Positions 27,627 to 37,538 of a stretch of DNA of 64,000 bases are shown here, piece after piece. The notes beneath the pieces are model-generated. The model had not been told where the DNA came from. It searched no databases and saw only the letters and a program-made list of their open reading frames with translations. Where the stretch lies: the NCBI RefSeq assembly GCF_028283705.1, contig NZ_JAPWKD010000011.1, positions 558,001-622,000 of the forward strand, written 5' to 3'. A program made the position numbers and the translations under genes. Source of the stretch: Pantoea sp. Its GTDB lineage: Bacteria; Pseudomonadota; Gammaproteobacteria; Enterobacterales; Enterobacteriaceae. Every line of letters begins with the position of its first letter. Position 1 is the first letter of the stretch.

Positions 27627-28464
27627 CCGGTTCAGCCTCCAGCGGCATCCAGTGAAGCTGCCCATCGTCAGCAGGTAAAACCCTGCCGCATGAGCTGGCA
27701 GAAAAATGGGAACTAAACCAGATTGCCTGATTTTGCAGGCACCAGTCTATCGCCCGTTGCCGCGAACGCACCGCCAGCGCTTTATCTTCACAAAATACCG
27801 AGTTCCAGAGGGGGAACTGAAACTGGATTGGATGATGCATCACGTCGCCGGAAAAGAGCGCATGCTGGTGCTGGCTGCTGAGCATGAGTGACGCATGATC
27901 GCTGCTGTGGCCGGGAGTAGGCAGATAACGCAGTACACCGGCAAACCGTGGTGAATTATCGACATCAACCGTCTCCAGCTGACCACTGTTAATCAGCGGC
28001 AGAATGCTATCGAGATATAACGCCTGCATCGCCGGGGTGTTTTGGCATCGCTCCAGCTCCAGTGCGGAACAGATGTAACGCGCATGCGGAAACATCGGCT
28101 GCCAGCGTCCTTCCTGCCAGTGGGTATTCCAGCCGACATGATCAGTGTGGATATGCGTCATCAGTACCAGTGTGACATCCTGCGGCTGCACACCGGCTTG
28201 TGCCAGGCGTGCGGCATAATCGGTTTGCAGCTGATGAAACTGTGGCTTATGGTCTCGTTCGCGCTGATTACCAGTGGCAGTATCGATAATGATGATGTCG
28301 TCGCCGCTTCTTACCACCCAGCTGTGGATCGACAATTCAGCCGTTTGTTGTGCTATTGCGCTGGACATTTCATGGCAGCTCTCTGGAAAGAGCGCGCTAA
28401 ACGGAACTGCTGCGGTTTGTTCGGTCACTTTCGCGATCAGGCAGTCGCCTACACGGATTGGCAT
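27613..28464 (-). CDS. Metallo-beta-lactamase fold hydrolase
   Basis: 283 residues from the ATG at 28464, with GGGAG seven bases upstream. The binuclear metal motif is THIHTDHVGWN, with later ligands in PTPGHSSDHASLM and FSGDVMHHP. This sub-type includes lactonases related to N-acyl homoserine lactonases and other ester hydrolases, but specificity cannot be assigned. It is upstream of and overlaps the amidase gene, and is divergent from the LysR gene 70 bases away. Confidence 0.87.
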   Translation of the reverse strand: MPIRVGDCLIAKVTEQTAAVPFSALFPESCHEMSSAIAQQTAELSIHSWVVRSGDDIIIIDTATGNQRERDHKPQFHQLQTDYAARLAQAGVQPQDVTLVLMTHIHTDHVGWNTHWQEGRWQPMFPHARYICSALELERCQNTPAMQALYLDSILPLINSGQLETVDVDNSPRFAGVLRYLPTPGHSSDHASLMLSSQHQHALFSGDVMHHPIQFQFPLWNSVFCEDKALAVRSRQRAIDWCLQNQAIWFSSHFSASSCGRVLPADDGQLHWMPLEAEPDAIC

Positions 28465-28534
28465 AATTTGCTCCCGGTCAGTTAATGACGCCACTATACT
28501 GAAGCCTGAAGCATTATCTAAATCGATTAAAATC

Positions 28535-29464
28535 ATGAAAATCATCAATGAAAATGATTTAACTCGCGTCGATCTTAATCTGCTGGTGCTGCTGCTGGTG
28601 ATGTACGAAACGCGCAGCGTTACCCGCGCAGCGCAGCGGTTGTATCTTGGACAGCCTGCCGTCAGTGCGGCACTGAAACGCTTACGTGAGATGTTTGACG
28701 ACCCGCTGTTTATACGTGCCTCGCACGGCATGACGCCGACGCCGCGCGCGGAACAGCTGATACAGTTAATTGCGCCATTATTGCAGGGTGTACAGCAGGC
28801 AATTTTTAGTACGCCAGCGTTTAACCCGCAGGAGGATCGTTACAGCTTTCGCCTCGGCATGAGTGACTGGGTCGAGCAATGGCTGATGCCGGATTTACTG
28901 GCGGATCTGATGACAGCAGCGCCGCAGGTGGATGTTACGGTGCTGGCTGCCGATCCCTGGCAGGCCATCCCGCTGCTGGAGAAGCAGCAGGCGGATATGG
29001 CGGTAATGGTCGGCAATGAAAGCAGCCGCGATTTGTTGCGTGAAGATATTGCCAGCGCGGGTTTCTGCACCTTGTGGGATAACCGGCAGATTCGGCTGGC
29101 TTCACCGCTGACGCTGGCTGATTTCGTTCAGCACGATCATGTGCTGGTGTCCTATCGCGGCGTCAGCGAAAGTGCGCTCGATGAGCAACTGAGACAACAG
29201 GGAGTTGCCCGCCGGGTAAGGTTTGTCACGCCGCACTTCTCCGCATTACCGATGATGCTGAACCGTATGCCGCTATTCGCCACTGTGCCACAAGGGCTGG
29301 TCAGCAGCTGGTGCAAACGTTATGAACTGTGCGCGGCATCGGTGCCGGTAGCGATGCCTGATTACAGGTTATCGCTGCTGTGGCATAAGGCGGGGAGCGA
29401 GGATGCGGCCCATCGCTGGATGCGCAACAAACTCCGTCAGCTGGTGCTGCACAAACTGGGTTAA
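28535..29464 (+). CDS. LysR-family regulator (NodD/LeuO-like group)
   Basis: 309 residues from the ATG at 28535. The opening DLTRVDLNLLVLLLVMYETR, the helix-turn-helix SVTRAAQRLYLGQPAVSAAL and FDDPLFIR are typical of this group. Divergent from the hydrolase-amidase operon, which is therefore its likely target. It ends 5 bases before the convergent SDR gene. Confidence 0.88.
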   Translation: MKIINENDLTRVDLNLLVLLLVMYETRSVTRAAQRLYLGQPAVSAALKRLREMFDDPLFIRASHGMTPTPRAEQLIQLIAPLLQGVQQAIFSTPAFNPQEDRYSFRLGMSDWVEQWLMPDLLADLMTAAPQVDVTVLAADPWQAIPLLEKQQADMAVMVGNESSRDLLREDIASAGFCTLWDNRQIRLASPLTLADFVQHDHVLVSYRGVSESALDEQLRQQGVARRVRFVTPHFSALPMMLNRMPLFATVPQGLVSSWCKRYELCAASVPVAMPDYRLSLLWHKAGSEDAAHRWMRNKLRQLVLHKLG

Positions 29465-29469
29465 GGGGG

Positions 29470-30171
29470 TTACCACGGCACCTCGCGGCCAAGATAATCG
29501 AGATAATGTAATCCGGTGCGACCACGCCATGTTTCCATGGTATTCAGCAGGTTGGGGATGCTCTCTTCAATGCTCAGGTGTGCTTCGGGACCACCCATAT
29601 CGGTACGTACCCAGCCTGGCGCCAGCAGCAGCAGGGTACGCCTATCATCCTGATGACGCGCGGCAAAGCTGCGCATCAGCATATTCAGAGCGGCTTTGCT
29701 GCCGCGATAGACTTCGTAGTTGCCATTGGTGTTATTGGTGATGCTACCCTGGCCGGATGACATCACCGCAATGGTGCCGTCAGCGCTGACATTGTCTTTG
29801 AAGGTTTCAATCACGCGCAGCGGACTGAGCGCGTTGGTGACCATCACGCGAATAAATTCGTCAGTGGAGACATCGGCAATGGTTTCACCATCCTTATTTT
29901 TCACACCGGCATTGACGAACAACATATCGAACTGACGATCGCCCAGGCGCTGCTTGAGGGCGCTAACCTGTTCTGGCAGGGTGATATCCACGCTTTCTAC
30001 GCTCAGGGTATCTGGATAGCGTTGGTTGAGAGACTCAAGTGATGCGGTGGAATGCTGGCGTCCGGTCGCCACCACATGGTAACTACGCTGAAGCATGGTC
30101 TCAGTCAGGGCAAAGCCCAGCCCGCGTGAGGCACCAATCAGTAAAACGCGTGGGGTTGCTGAAGGGGTCAT
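29470..30171 (-). CDS. Short-chain dehydrogenase/reductase
   Basis: 233 residues from the ATG at 30171 with GGAGAGAACCTT upstream. Cofactor loop GASRGLGFAL, NAGV motif, and the catalytic YxxxK as YEVYRGSKAALN (Tyr-Arg-Gly-Ser-Lys). NAD(P)-dependent oxidoreductase of unknown substrate; the pattern is close to CsgA-like SDRs. Divergent from a LysR gene 133 bases away. Confidence 0.87.
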   Translation of the reverse strand: MTPSATPRVLLIGASRGLGFALTETMLQRSYHVVATGRQHSTASLESLNQRYPDTLSVESVDITLPEQVSALKQRLGDRQFDMLFVNAGVKNKDGETIADVSTDEFIRVMVTNALSPLRVIETFKDNVSADGTIAVMSSGQGSITNNTNGNYEVYRGSKAALNMLMRSFAARHQDDRRTLLLLAPGWVRTDMGGPEAHLSIEESIPNLLNTMETWRGRTGLHYLDYLGREVPW

Positions 30172-30304
30172 AAGGTTCTCTCCTGTAATGAACGTTACAG
30201 CAAGAGTGTAGCGCCGCTGGATAGCAGGCGGAACGCGCAGTATGTGCATTGATAACCTGCAGTAAACGCCTTGTTTCCGCAGCACTAATCAGAGAGGATG
30301 AAGT

Positions 30305-31210
30305 ATGACTGAACCCGATCTGAATCTTCTTTTCGCGCTTGATGCGCTGCTGACTGAAGGCAGTGTGACGGGGGCTGCGCGCCGTCTTGGCCTGAGTGAG
30401 TCTGCCATGAGCCGTACGCTGGGGCGGTTACGCGCCACCACAGGTGATGCGTTGCTGGTGCGGGCCGGGCGCAATATGGTGCTGACGCCGTACGCCGAGG
30501 AAATTCGGCAGCGAACCCAGCATAGCGTCAGTGAGGCGCGCGCGGTGCTGCAACCGGCAGCCACAGCACTGGATCTGGCGACGCTGGATCGGGTTTTTAA
30601 TCTGCGCACCAATGAGGGATTTGTCGAGGCTTTCGGTAGCACCTTAATCAACGCGGTGGCGCAGGTTGCGCCGCGTGTGCGGCTGAACTTTGTGGCGAAG
30701 CCGGAAAAAAGTTCACGCGATTTACGTGAAGGGCGGGTCGATCTGGAGATCGGCGTGCTCGGCAATATGGGGCCGGAAATCCGCATGCAGGCGCTGTTTC
30801 GCGATCGGTTTGTTGGTGTGGTGCGCCAGGGGCATCCGCTGGCGCAGCAGGTGACGTTGCGCGAACTGGCTGCCTGGGGGCATATCGTGGCTTCACGCCG
30901 TGGTGAACTGGGCGGACCGATCCATGATGCACTGGCGGCAGCGGGCTACACCCGGCAGATTGCCGCCGTGGTGCCTGCGTTTTCCACCGCAGTGGCGATT
31001 GCGCAAGGCTCTGATCTGGTGGCGCTGGTGCCTCGTTCGCTGTTTCTCTGTCACCCGCTGATTAAAGCCAGCCCGGCGCTGGTGAGTTTTGAGCTACCGT
31101 TCAGTACCCCGGAGATGACCGTTTCGCAGTTCTGGCATCCGCGGCTGGAAAATGATACGGCGCATCGCTGGTTGCGTGGTCTGGTGCGTGATCAGATCCC
31201 TCTGCCCTGA
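30305..31210 (+). CDS. LysR-family regulator
   Basis: 301 residues; GAGAGGATGAAGT before the ATG. Opening TEPDLNLLFALDALLTEGSV, then TGAARRLGLSESAMSRTLGRL. Divergent from the SDR gene, which it probably controls. Belongs to the NodD-type group like its neighbour at 28535, but is clearly distinct in sequence. Confidence 0.88.
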   Translation: MTEPDLNLLFALDALLTEGSVTGAARRLGLSESAMSRTLGRLRATTGDALLVRAGRNMVLTPYAEEIRQRTQHSVSEARAVLQPAATALDLATLDRVFNLRTNEGFVEAFGSTLINAVAQVAPRVRLNFVAKPEKSSRDLREGRVDLEIGVLGNMGPEIRMQALFRDRFVGVVRQGHPLAQQVTLRELAAWGHIVASRRGELGGPIHDALAAAGYTRQIAAVVPAFSTAVAIAQGSDLVALVPRSLFLCHPLIKASPALVSFELPFSTPEMTVSQFWHPRLENDTAHRWLRGLVRDQIPLP

Positions 31211-31417
31211 TAAGGTGCAACCAGGGGGCAGGGCTGGTTTACTGATGATTCACAGTGCAGTAAAAACCCGCTACCTCCCTCACGAATATCAAACTTTTCC
31301 CGTTTAAGAATGCTGTCGCGATCGCGAATACATGGCATGGCACTTGCTTGATCCACATTGATTAGCCTAAAGCTATGTAGCACCTTCACCTGACAATATT
31401 TCTATAATGGTTTTCTC

Positions 31418-32338
31418 ATGACACATTTCACGCTCAAGCAACTTAAATATTTCGTCACTGTGGTTGAGACCGAAAGCATCGCCGAAGCGTCACGTCAGCT
31501 GCACATCGCCCAGCCTTCGATTTCGGTCGCCATCAAAAACCTTGAGGACGCTTTTGATCAGCAGCTATTCATTCGCCATCATGCGCAGGGCGTATCGCTC
31601 ACCTCCAGTGGGAGGCGGTTCTACGATAAAGCAAAGGAGTTGCTGCGGCTGTCCTATGAGTTTGAGCAAAGTTCACGCGCAGAAAATGAGCTGGTTTGCG
31701 GCACCATCGCCGTGGGTTGCTTTGAATCGGCGGCTCCGCTGTATATGCCCAAGCTGATTGCAGGTTTCAAAAAACTCTATCCAGAAATCAATATTCAGCT
31801 GTACGACGGTGAACAGCATGAGCTGATGCACGGTTTACATCGTGGCCGTTTTGACATGGCATTTCTCTACGATCTTGACCTGGACAACGCGATTCAGAAA
31901 GAACCGCTGAATGCGCCGCATAAACCCTATGCGCTGCTACCGGCGGCTCATCCGCTGGCGAAAAAAAGTGCGGTGACATTACAGGAACTGGCAAGCGAAC
32001 CGATGATCCTGTTGGATGCGGTACCCAGCAAAAATTACTTTATCAGCATTTTCAAAGAGAATGGTTATTACCCTGAAGTGGCCTATAGCTCACCGTCAAT
32101 TGAAATGGTGCGGTGCATGGTCGGGCAGGGGCTGGGCTTTTCGGTGCTGGTGACCCGGCCCTGTTCGGATATGACATACGATGGGCAGCGCCTGGTGCAA
32201 CTGGATATTGTCGATGAAATGGCGGCATCGACGCTGATTATGGCTTATCTGCAAAATAATGAACCCACGCGGCCGACGCGGTTATTTATGGATTATTGCC
32301 GCAGCGTTGAATTAACTCCGGCCGTCAGCAGCCATTAA
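31418..32338 (+). CDS. LysR-family regulator
   Basis: 306 residues from the ATG at 31418. Helix-turn-helix SIAEASRQLHIAQPSISVAIKN; ligand domain with LLDAVPSKNYFISIFKENGY and EMVRCMVGQGLGFSVLVTRP, close to regulators of the PaaX-independent catabolic LysR group. It converges on the aldehyde dehydrogenase gene, separated by a terminator hairpin, so it may control the adjacent permease/GMC/aldehyde dehydrogenase operon. Evidence for that is position only. Confidence 0.87.
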   Translation: MTHFTLKQLKYFVTVVETESIAEASRQLHIAQPSISVAIKNLEDAFDQQLFIRHHAQGVSLTSSGRRFYDKAKELLRLSYEFEQSSRAENELVCGTIAVGCFESAAPLYMPKLIAGFKKLYPEINIQLYDGEQHELMHGLHRGRFDMAFLYDLDLDNAIQKEPLNAPHKPYALLPAAHPLAKKSAVTLQELASEPMILLDAVPSKNYFISIFKENGYYPEVAYSSPSIEMVRCMVGQGLGFSVLVTRPCSDMTYDGQRLVQLDIVDEMAASTLIMAYLQNNEPTRPTRLFMDYCRSVELTPAVSSH

Positions 32339-32342
32339 ATTG

Positions 32343-32369
32343 TGGCTCTACCCGTTGCGGGTAGAGCCA
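32343..32369. terminator. Bidirectional terminator hairpin
   Basis: TGGCTCTACCC at 32343-32353 pairs perfectly with GGGTAGAGCCA at 32359-32369 around GTTGC. Lies between convergent LysR and aldehyde dehydrogenase genes; no T tract. Confidence 0.82.
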
Positions 32370-32382
32370 ACGTCAGTGGTAC

Positions 32383-33873
32383 TTAACGTAATTCAATCCA
32401 GGTGGTTTTTAATTTGGTGAATTTATCAAAGGCATGTAAAGACAGGTCGCGGCCAAAACCCGATTGCTGATTGCCACCAAACGGAACGGTCACATCCAGC
32501 GCATCAACGGTGTTGACCGACACCGTCCCGGCGTTCAGTTTGCGCGCCACACGATGCGCCTGATTCAGGTCGTCAGACCATACTGACGCGGCAAGGGCGT
32601 AAATATGATTATTCGCCAGTTCGATGGCTTCCGACTCATCATCAAAGACTTTTACCGCGAGCACCGGACCGAACACTTCATCACGCCATAAGTTAACGTT
32701 TTCACTTTCAATCTCAATCACCGTCGGCAGGATGTAGTTAGCGACTGTCTCGATTTCGCGTTGCTCGCCACCAGTGCGCACAATACCGCCCTGAGTCACC
32801 GCGGTTTGAATAAAATCCATCACCTTATCTTTATGCGCAGTCGAAACCATCGCGCCCATCCTCGCATTTGGGTTAAGTGGATGGTCAGGTTGCCAGCTGT
32901 GCAACTTCGTGATCAACTTCGCCATAAAGTCGGGATAGATCTTACGTTCAACTAATAATCTGGAGTTGGCTGAACAAACTTCACCCTGATTGAAACAGAT
33001 ACCGAAGGCGGCTTTTTCGGCGGCTAAATCGAGATCCTGGCAATTGGCAAAAATAATGTTGGCGCTTTTGCCACCACATTCCAGCCACACCTGCTTCAAA
33101 TTGGATTGGCCGGAATAGGCCATAAAGGCTTTGCCCACTGCGGTTGAACCGGTAAAGGTAAGCACATCAACATCGTTATGCAGGCCCAGCGCGGCACCGG
33201 CTTCGATCCCCAGCCCGGTAACAACGTTTAACACCCCGGCAGGCAATCCGGCTTCCAGCGCCAGTTCTGCCAGTTTCAGTGCAGTGAAAGGCGAATTCTC
33301 CGAGGGTTTCAGGATTACACTGTTTCCAGCGGCCAGGGCCGGTCCGATTTTCCAGGCAGCAATATCGAGGGGGAAATTCCACGGTACAATGGCGGCCACA
33401 ACGCCGACAGGCTCACGAGTGATGGTTGCCAGCGTTCCTGGACGGGTCGGGGCGACTTCGTCATAAATCTTATCGATACTTTCTGCGTACCAGGCAATCA
33501 CATGGGCAGCCCCCGGCACATCAACGTTATAGGCATCGAGCACCGGTTTCCCCATGCTGACGCTTTCCAGCAGCGCCAGTTCTTCCCGGTGCTCCAGCAT
33601 CAGCTCTGCCAGCCTGCGCAGCACCGCTTTGCGTTGCGCTAACGGGCACCCGGACCAGATGCCAGAGGTAAACGCCTGGCGGGCGGAATCCACCGCTGCG
33701 TCAATATCCTCAGCCTGGCAAGCGGTGACTTCCGCTAACACCGCATTGGTGGCGGGATTCACTACCGCCCAGGTTTTCTCCGCTTTGGCGATGTAAGGTT
33801 TACCCCCGATAAGGGCATGTGTGCTAAAGCGTTGTTGGTTAAGCAGACCTTGCCAGTAATCACGATTATGCAT
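32383..33873 (-). CDS. NAD-dependent aldehyde dehydrogenase
   Basis: 496 residues, start ATG at 33873 with AAGGAG seven bases upstream, overlapping the GMC gene by 8 bases. Catalytic Glu in WLECGGKSANI and Cys in FNQGEVCSANSRL; cofactor region FTGSTAVGKAFM. Closest in pattern to PuuC-type gamma-glutamyl-aminobutyraldehyde dehydrogenases, but that family covers many aldehydes. As last gene of the operon it would oxidise the aldehyde produced by the GMC oxidoreductase to the acid. Confidence 0.9.
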   Translation of the reverse strand: MHNRDYWQGLLNQQRFSTHALIGGKPYIAKAEKTWAVVNPATNAVLAEVTACQAEDIDAAVDSARQAFTSGIWSGCPLAQRKAVLRRLAELMLEHREELALLESVSMGKPVLDAYNVDVPGAAHVIAWYAESIDKIYDEVAPTRPGTLATITREPVGVVAAIVPWNFPLDIAAWKIGPALAAGNSVILKPSENSPFTALKLAELALEAGLPAGVLNVVTGLGIEAGAALGLHNDVDVLTFTGSTAVGKAFMAYSGQSNLKQVWLECGGKSANIIFANCQDLDLAAEKAAFGICFNQGEVCSANSRLLVERKIYPDFMAKLITKLHSWQPDHPLNPNARMGAMVSTAHKDKVMDFIQTAVTQGGIVRTGGEQREIETVANYILPTVIEIESENVNLWRDEVFGPVLAVKVFDDESEAIELANNHIYALAASVWSDDLNQAHRVARKLNAGTVSVNTVDALDVTVPFGGNQQSGFGRDLSLHAFDKFTKLKTTWIELR

Positions 33874-35518
33874 ACGCGTTCTCCTTATTCGTCTCGGTGC
33901 CAGCTACCGGCGTTCCTTGCAGGATCATGCTTGCCGCACGTTCGCCAATCATAATTGAAGGGGCATTGGTGTTGCCGCTGATAAGCGATGGCATGATTGA
34001 TGCGTCAGCCACGCGCAAATTTTCCACGCCATACACTTTGAGGGTATCCGGTGCGACAACGCTCATTTCATCCCGGCCCATCTTGCAGGTGCCCACTGGA
34101 TGGAAAACGGTGGCGCAATATTCTTTGACGTATTGATGCAGCTGTTCGTCAGTCTGAATATGTTTGCCCGGCAGCATCTCTTCACCCCGCAATGCGGCGA
34201 ATTCCGGCTGAGCAAGAATGTTCCTTGCCACTTTTATCCCCTCAACCAGCACGCTGGCGTCATCAGGGTCGGCGAGGAAATTAAAATCAATGGCAATTTG
34301 CCCATCGCGCGTTAACTGCAACGCGCCGATCGATTTCGGGCGTAACACGCAGGTGTGAATCGCGTAGCCGTGGCCCCATTCAAATAAGCGCCCCCGGTGG
34401 CTGCGATAACCCGGCACAAAATGGAACTGAATATCGGGTTCATCGCTACTGAGTTTTGTCGCGGCAAAACCACCCGCTTCTACATAATTGGTGGTTAACC
34501 AACCTTTGCGGCGAAACAGATAGTTGAAGGGAGAGGTCAGGATCGGTTTCCAGGCGGCGAGGGAAAAACCCAGCGTTAGCGGGTTACCGGACCGCACGGT
34601 GACCAGACCATCCAGATGATCCTGAAGATTTTTACCCACGCCGGGAAGAGGGTGCACCTGCGGAATACCTGCGGCTTCAAGTTCGGCGGCAGGCCCGATG
34701 CCTGACTTCAACAGAATATGCGGTGAGCCAATGGAGCCTGCTGACAGGATGACTTCCTGGCGGCACAAAATTGACGTGGGGTGATCGCGGCCATGCTCAG
34801 TAATACGCACGCCTTTGACCACTTTGTCTTCAATGATCAACGTTTGCACAGTGCAGTCGGTCATGACCGTCAAATTGCTTTGACCAATATGGGGATGCAA
34901 AAATGCGCGATAGCTCGATAACCGTTTGCCATCTTTTTGCGTAACGTTATAAATCCCGACACCTGCCAGCGATTTACCGTTAAAGTCGGTGTTCTCCGCT
35001 AATCCGACTCGCTTGCCCGCCGCAACAAACAGCGCTGATACCGGATTGGGATCGCGCGGTTTATCAACCAGTAATTCGCCGCTAAAACCATGATATGCCG
35101 GATCCTGAGACAACAGATTCTTTTCCGAGCGTTTGAACCAGGGCAGGACATTATTCCAGCCCCATCCCTCACAACCTTGCTGTTCCCAGCGGTCATAATC
35201 AGAAGGTAATCCGCGAATATAAATCATGCTGTTCATGGATGAGGACCCCCCCAGCGCCTTGCCGCGCGGGACGTGGAGTTGTCGCCCCCCTAAGCTTTTT
35301 TGTGGCGTTGAATAAAAGTTCCAGCTGAACTTTTTGCTTTTATACAGGGTAATGGTTCCCGCAGGCGTCTGGATGCGTGGGGTCTCATCGCGACTTCCAG
35401 CCTCAATCAGGCAGATCTTCAGATCTGCCTGCTCAGCCAGCCGGGCGGCCAGCACGGAACCTGCGGAACCCCCACCAATAATGATGTAGTCGTAGGTATT
35501 ACTATTGTTCATAGTCAT
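33866..35518 (-). CDS. GMC-family FAD-dependent alcohol oxidoreductase (choline dehydrogenase-like)
   Basis: 550 residues; an in-frame ATG at 35512 is an equally good start. FAD loop DYIIIGGGSAGSVLAARLAE, GMC signatures around HVPRGKALGGSSSMNSMIYI and SAGSIGSPHILLKSGIGPA, and the C-terminal catalytic His region ATVFHPVGTCKMG plus NTNAPSIMIGERA. It would oxidise a primary alcohol to an aldehyde. Family members include choline dehydrogenase, AlkJ and pyridoxine 4-oxidase, so a hydroxymethyl substrate is plausible. Middle gene of the operon, only 8 bases after the permease stop. Confidence 0.9.
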   Translation of the reverse strand: MTMNNSNTYDYIIIGGGSAGSVLAARLAEQADLKICLIEAGSRDETPRIQTPAGTITLYKSKKFSWNFYSTPQKSLGGRQLHVPRGKALGGSSSMNSMIYIRGLPSDYDRWEQQGCEGWGWNNVLPWFKRSEKNLLSQDPAYHGFSGELLVDKPRDPNPVSALFVAAGKRVGLAENTDFNGKSLAGVGIYNVTQKDGKRLSSYRAFLHPHIGQSNLTVMTDCTVQTLIIEDKVVKGVRITEHGRDHPTSILCRQEVILSAGSIGSPHILLKSGIGPAAELEAAGIPQVHPLPGVGKNLQDHLDGLVTVRSGNPLTLGFSLAAWKPILTSPFNYLFRRKGWLTTNYVEAGGFAATKLSSDEPDIQFHFVPGYRSHRGRLFEWGHGYAIHTCVLRPKSIGALQLTRDGQIAIDFNFLADPDDASVLVEGIKVARNILAQPEFAALRGEEMLPGKHIQTDEQLHQYVKEYCATVFHPVGTCKMGRDEMSVVAPDTLKVYGVENLRVADASIMPSLISGNTNAPSIMIGERAASMILQGTPVAGTETNKENAYA

Positions 35519-35526
35519 TCCGGTAA

Positions 35527-36930
35527 TTATTTAGCAACAGAGGTTTGCGCCACTGCCTGAGTACGGCAGAGGAAATAATAAACAGGCGAGACGATGGCTA
35601 AACCAATAATCCAGGAGATATCGGCACCACCTAACATATTTGCCGCCGGACCGGTATAGATAGCCGTTGACATAAAAGGAATCTCGACCACGATACCCAG
35701 CAGATAACAGAAAATGGCTTTTGAATTGAAGTAACCATATATCCCACCGTCACGACGGAAGAATGAAGCGACATCATAATTACCGTGGGCCACCAGATAG
35801 TAATCAACCAGGTTAATTGCCGTCCACGGCACCAGCACATACAGCAGCATCAGAATAAAGTTGGTGTAATTCACCAGGAAGTTTTCCTGACCATAAATCG
35901 CAATCAAGACTTCGATAAGAATGGTGACAATAGAAACAACAATACGGGCGCCAGAAAGCGGCGACCACTTAGGCAGGAATGTCTGGCCGAGGGTCAGGGT
36001 GCAGAGCACACCGCAATAGAGGTTCATTGCATTGGTCGCGGCAATGCCTAAGGCAAACACGATAATGACGGTGGAGGATAATCCGCCAGTCATATTAACA
36101 ATACCGGTGATTAAATCACCATCCACGATGCAAATAGAAACCAGAATGCCAAGAATCATCGGGAACAATGAACCCAGTACGCATCCCAGATAACTACACC
36201 AGAAGACACTTTTTTCGCTGATATCTTTTGGCATGTAGCGGGAATAATCGGATACATAAGGCGCGTAGGCCAGCTGCCATAACGCGGCGATAGAAATGGC
36301 ACCGAGGAATCCGCTGAGATTAAAACCATTACGCGCGAGAAAATCAGTCGGCAGACCATGCACGAAAACAATCCACGCAAAGGCCGCGAGCAAAATAATA
36401 CCGGATACCCACGACATCACCTTGGTGTAGGCATGAATCAGGTTATAGCCGAAGGCACAGGCCACCAGGCTGAGAACCGCAGAAACCAGGATGCCGGTAT
36501 CCGTAGAAACCGGTGCGTAGATGGCGTGCAGTGACTGACCGCCCAGCACCAGGTTCGATGCCAGAAAGCCGATATACATGATGACGACTAACGCCACCAC
36601 CAGCACGGAACCATAAGAACCAAACTGGCCGCGGGTTTGAACCATCTGCGGCACACCTAATTGTGGTCCCTGCGCGGAATGCAATGCCATAAACAGCCCA
36701 CCAGCAAGGTTACCAATCAATACCGCGATGGTGGCCCACATAAAAGATAAGTGGAAAATACTCACCGCCAGCGCGCCGGTAATCACGGTAAGCAACATGA
36801 TGTTTGAACCAAACCAGATGGTAAAAAGATCCCGTGGCTTGCCATGACGTTCATGCGCGGGAATAGGCTGGATGGTGCTCAACTCTATTGTGGTTGCAAC
36901 AGCATTATCTTTTGGGTTGTTTGTCATCAT
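35527..36930 (-). CDS. NCS1-family nucleobase/cofactor permease
   Basis: 467 residues with about twelve hydrophobic segments. NCS1 marks include WFGSNIMLLTVITGALA near the start, GVPQMVQTRGQFGSYGS, and YAPYVSDYSRYMP. Related to cytosine/purine, hydantoin and pyridoxine-type transporters. As first gene of an operon with a GMC oxidoreductase and aldehyde dehydrogenase it probably imports the compound they oxidise, likely a heterocycle or amine carrying a hydroxymethyl group. That substrate idea is inference. Confidence 0.88.
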   Translation of the reverse strand: MMTNNPKDNAVATTIELSTIQPIPAHERHGKPRDLFTIWFGSNIMLLTVITGALAVSIFHLSFMWATIAVLIGNLAGGLFMALHSAQGPQLGVPQMVQTRGQFGSYGSVLVVALVVIMYIGFLASNLVLGGQSLHAIYAPVSTDTGILVSAVLSLVACAFGYNLIHAYTKVMSWVSGIILLAAFAWIVFVHGLPTDFLARNGFNLSGFLGAISIAALWQLAYAPYVSDYSRYMPKDISEKSVFWCSYLGCVLGSLFPMILGILVSICIVDGDLITGIVNMTGGLSSTVIIVFALGIAATNAMNLYCGVLCTLTLGQTFLPKWSPLSGARIVVSIVTILIEVLIAIYGQENFLVNYTNFILMLLYVLVPWTAINLVDYYLVAHGNYDVASFFRRDGGIYGYFNSKAIFCYLLGIVVEIPFMSTAIYTGPAANMLGGADISWIIGLAIVSPVYYFLCRTQAVAQTSVAK

Positions 36931-37538
36931 AGTTATCTCAACAAAGTCATTTGCAGGCTTGCCGCATGGCTGCGGTTATAACCACCCAAAAAATTGGGAG
37001 GGGTGAAAATAACGTTGATGGGATGTTGCAACAGTTGGCTATTGAGAGAAATGAAGAAAAATATAGCCAACTAATATAAAAAAAAGATGCAATCTCGCTT
37101 ATGGATTGACTGCCCCAAATTGAGACGTTAAAGAATGACAGGTTAGACCTTTTTGAATCTAATTAACCTTATGATTATTAACATCTAAAATACAAGTCTC
37201 TGGCTGAGTGCCTTATTTTGGTGCGCGCCCGCACGTCAATGAAGCATCATTGGCAATATAAAATATCGTCAATTTTGTAAAATTAATAAGTAAAAATGTT
37301 GCCTGTGAATCGCGTGGATTTGATTTATCTCAGCACCTTTTTATCTTGCCTGTGCAGTGCGGATGCGGCTTTAACAGGGCTTTGTATTTTATTTCGGCGA
37401 TGAAGGTTGCCAACAGGTTAAATATTTTCTATCCAGACGCTCACTTTATAATATTTTACCGTCTGCATGCGCTCCAATAGTCTTGGGTCCTTCTTAAGTG
37501 GTTAATCCCCTGCGTGATGCGGGATGAAGGACGTTGAA
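36931..37538. other. Long intergenic region between two divergent catabolic operons
   Basis: About 608 bases, AT-rich, with no credible gene. Close to the permease start are small hairpins CCGCA-TGGC-TGCGG (from about 36963) and CCCAA-AAAA-TTGGG (36985-36998) that would be in its mRNA leader or promoter. I see no clear sigma-54 site. Both operons probably have their promoters here. Confidence 0.6.

Noticed and set aside
27613..28464. Specific assignment as N-acyl homoserine lactonase
   Set aside because: The HxHxDH motif is shared by many metallo-beta-lactamase-fold hydrolases; nothing seen fixes the substrate.
36931..37538. Riboswitch in the leader of the NCS1 permease
   Set aside because: Only small hairpins are visible; no match to a riboswitch I can recognise.
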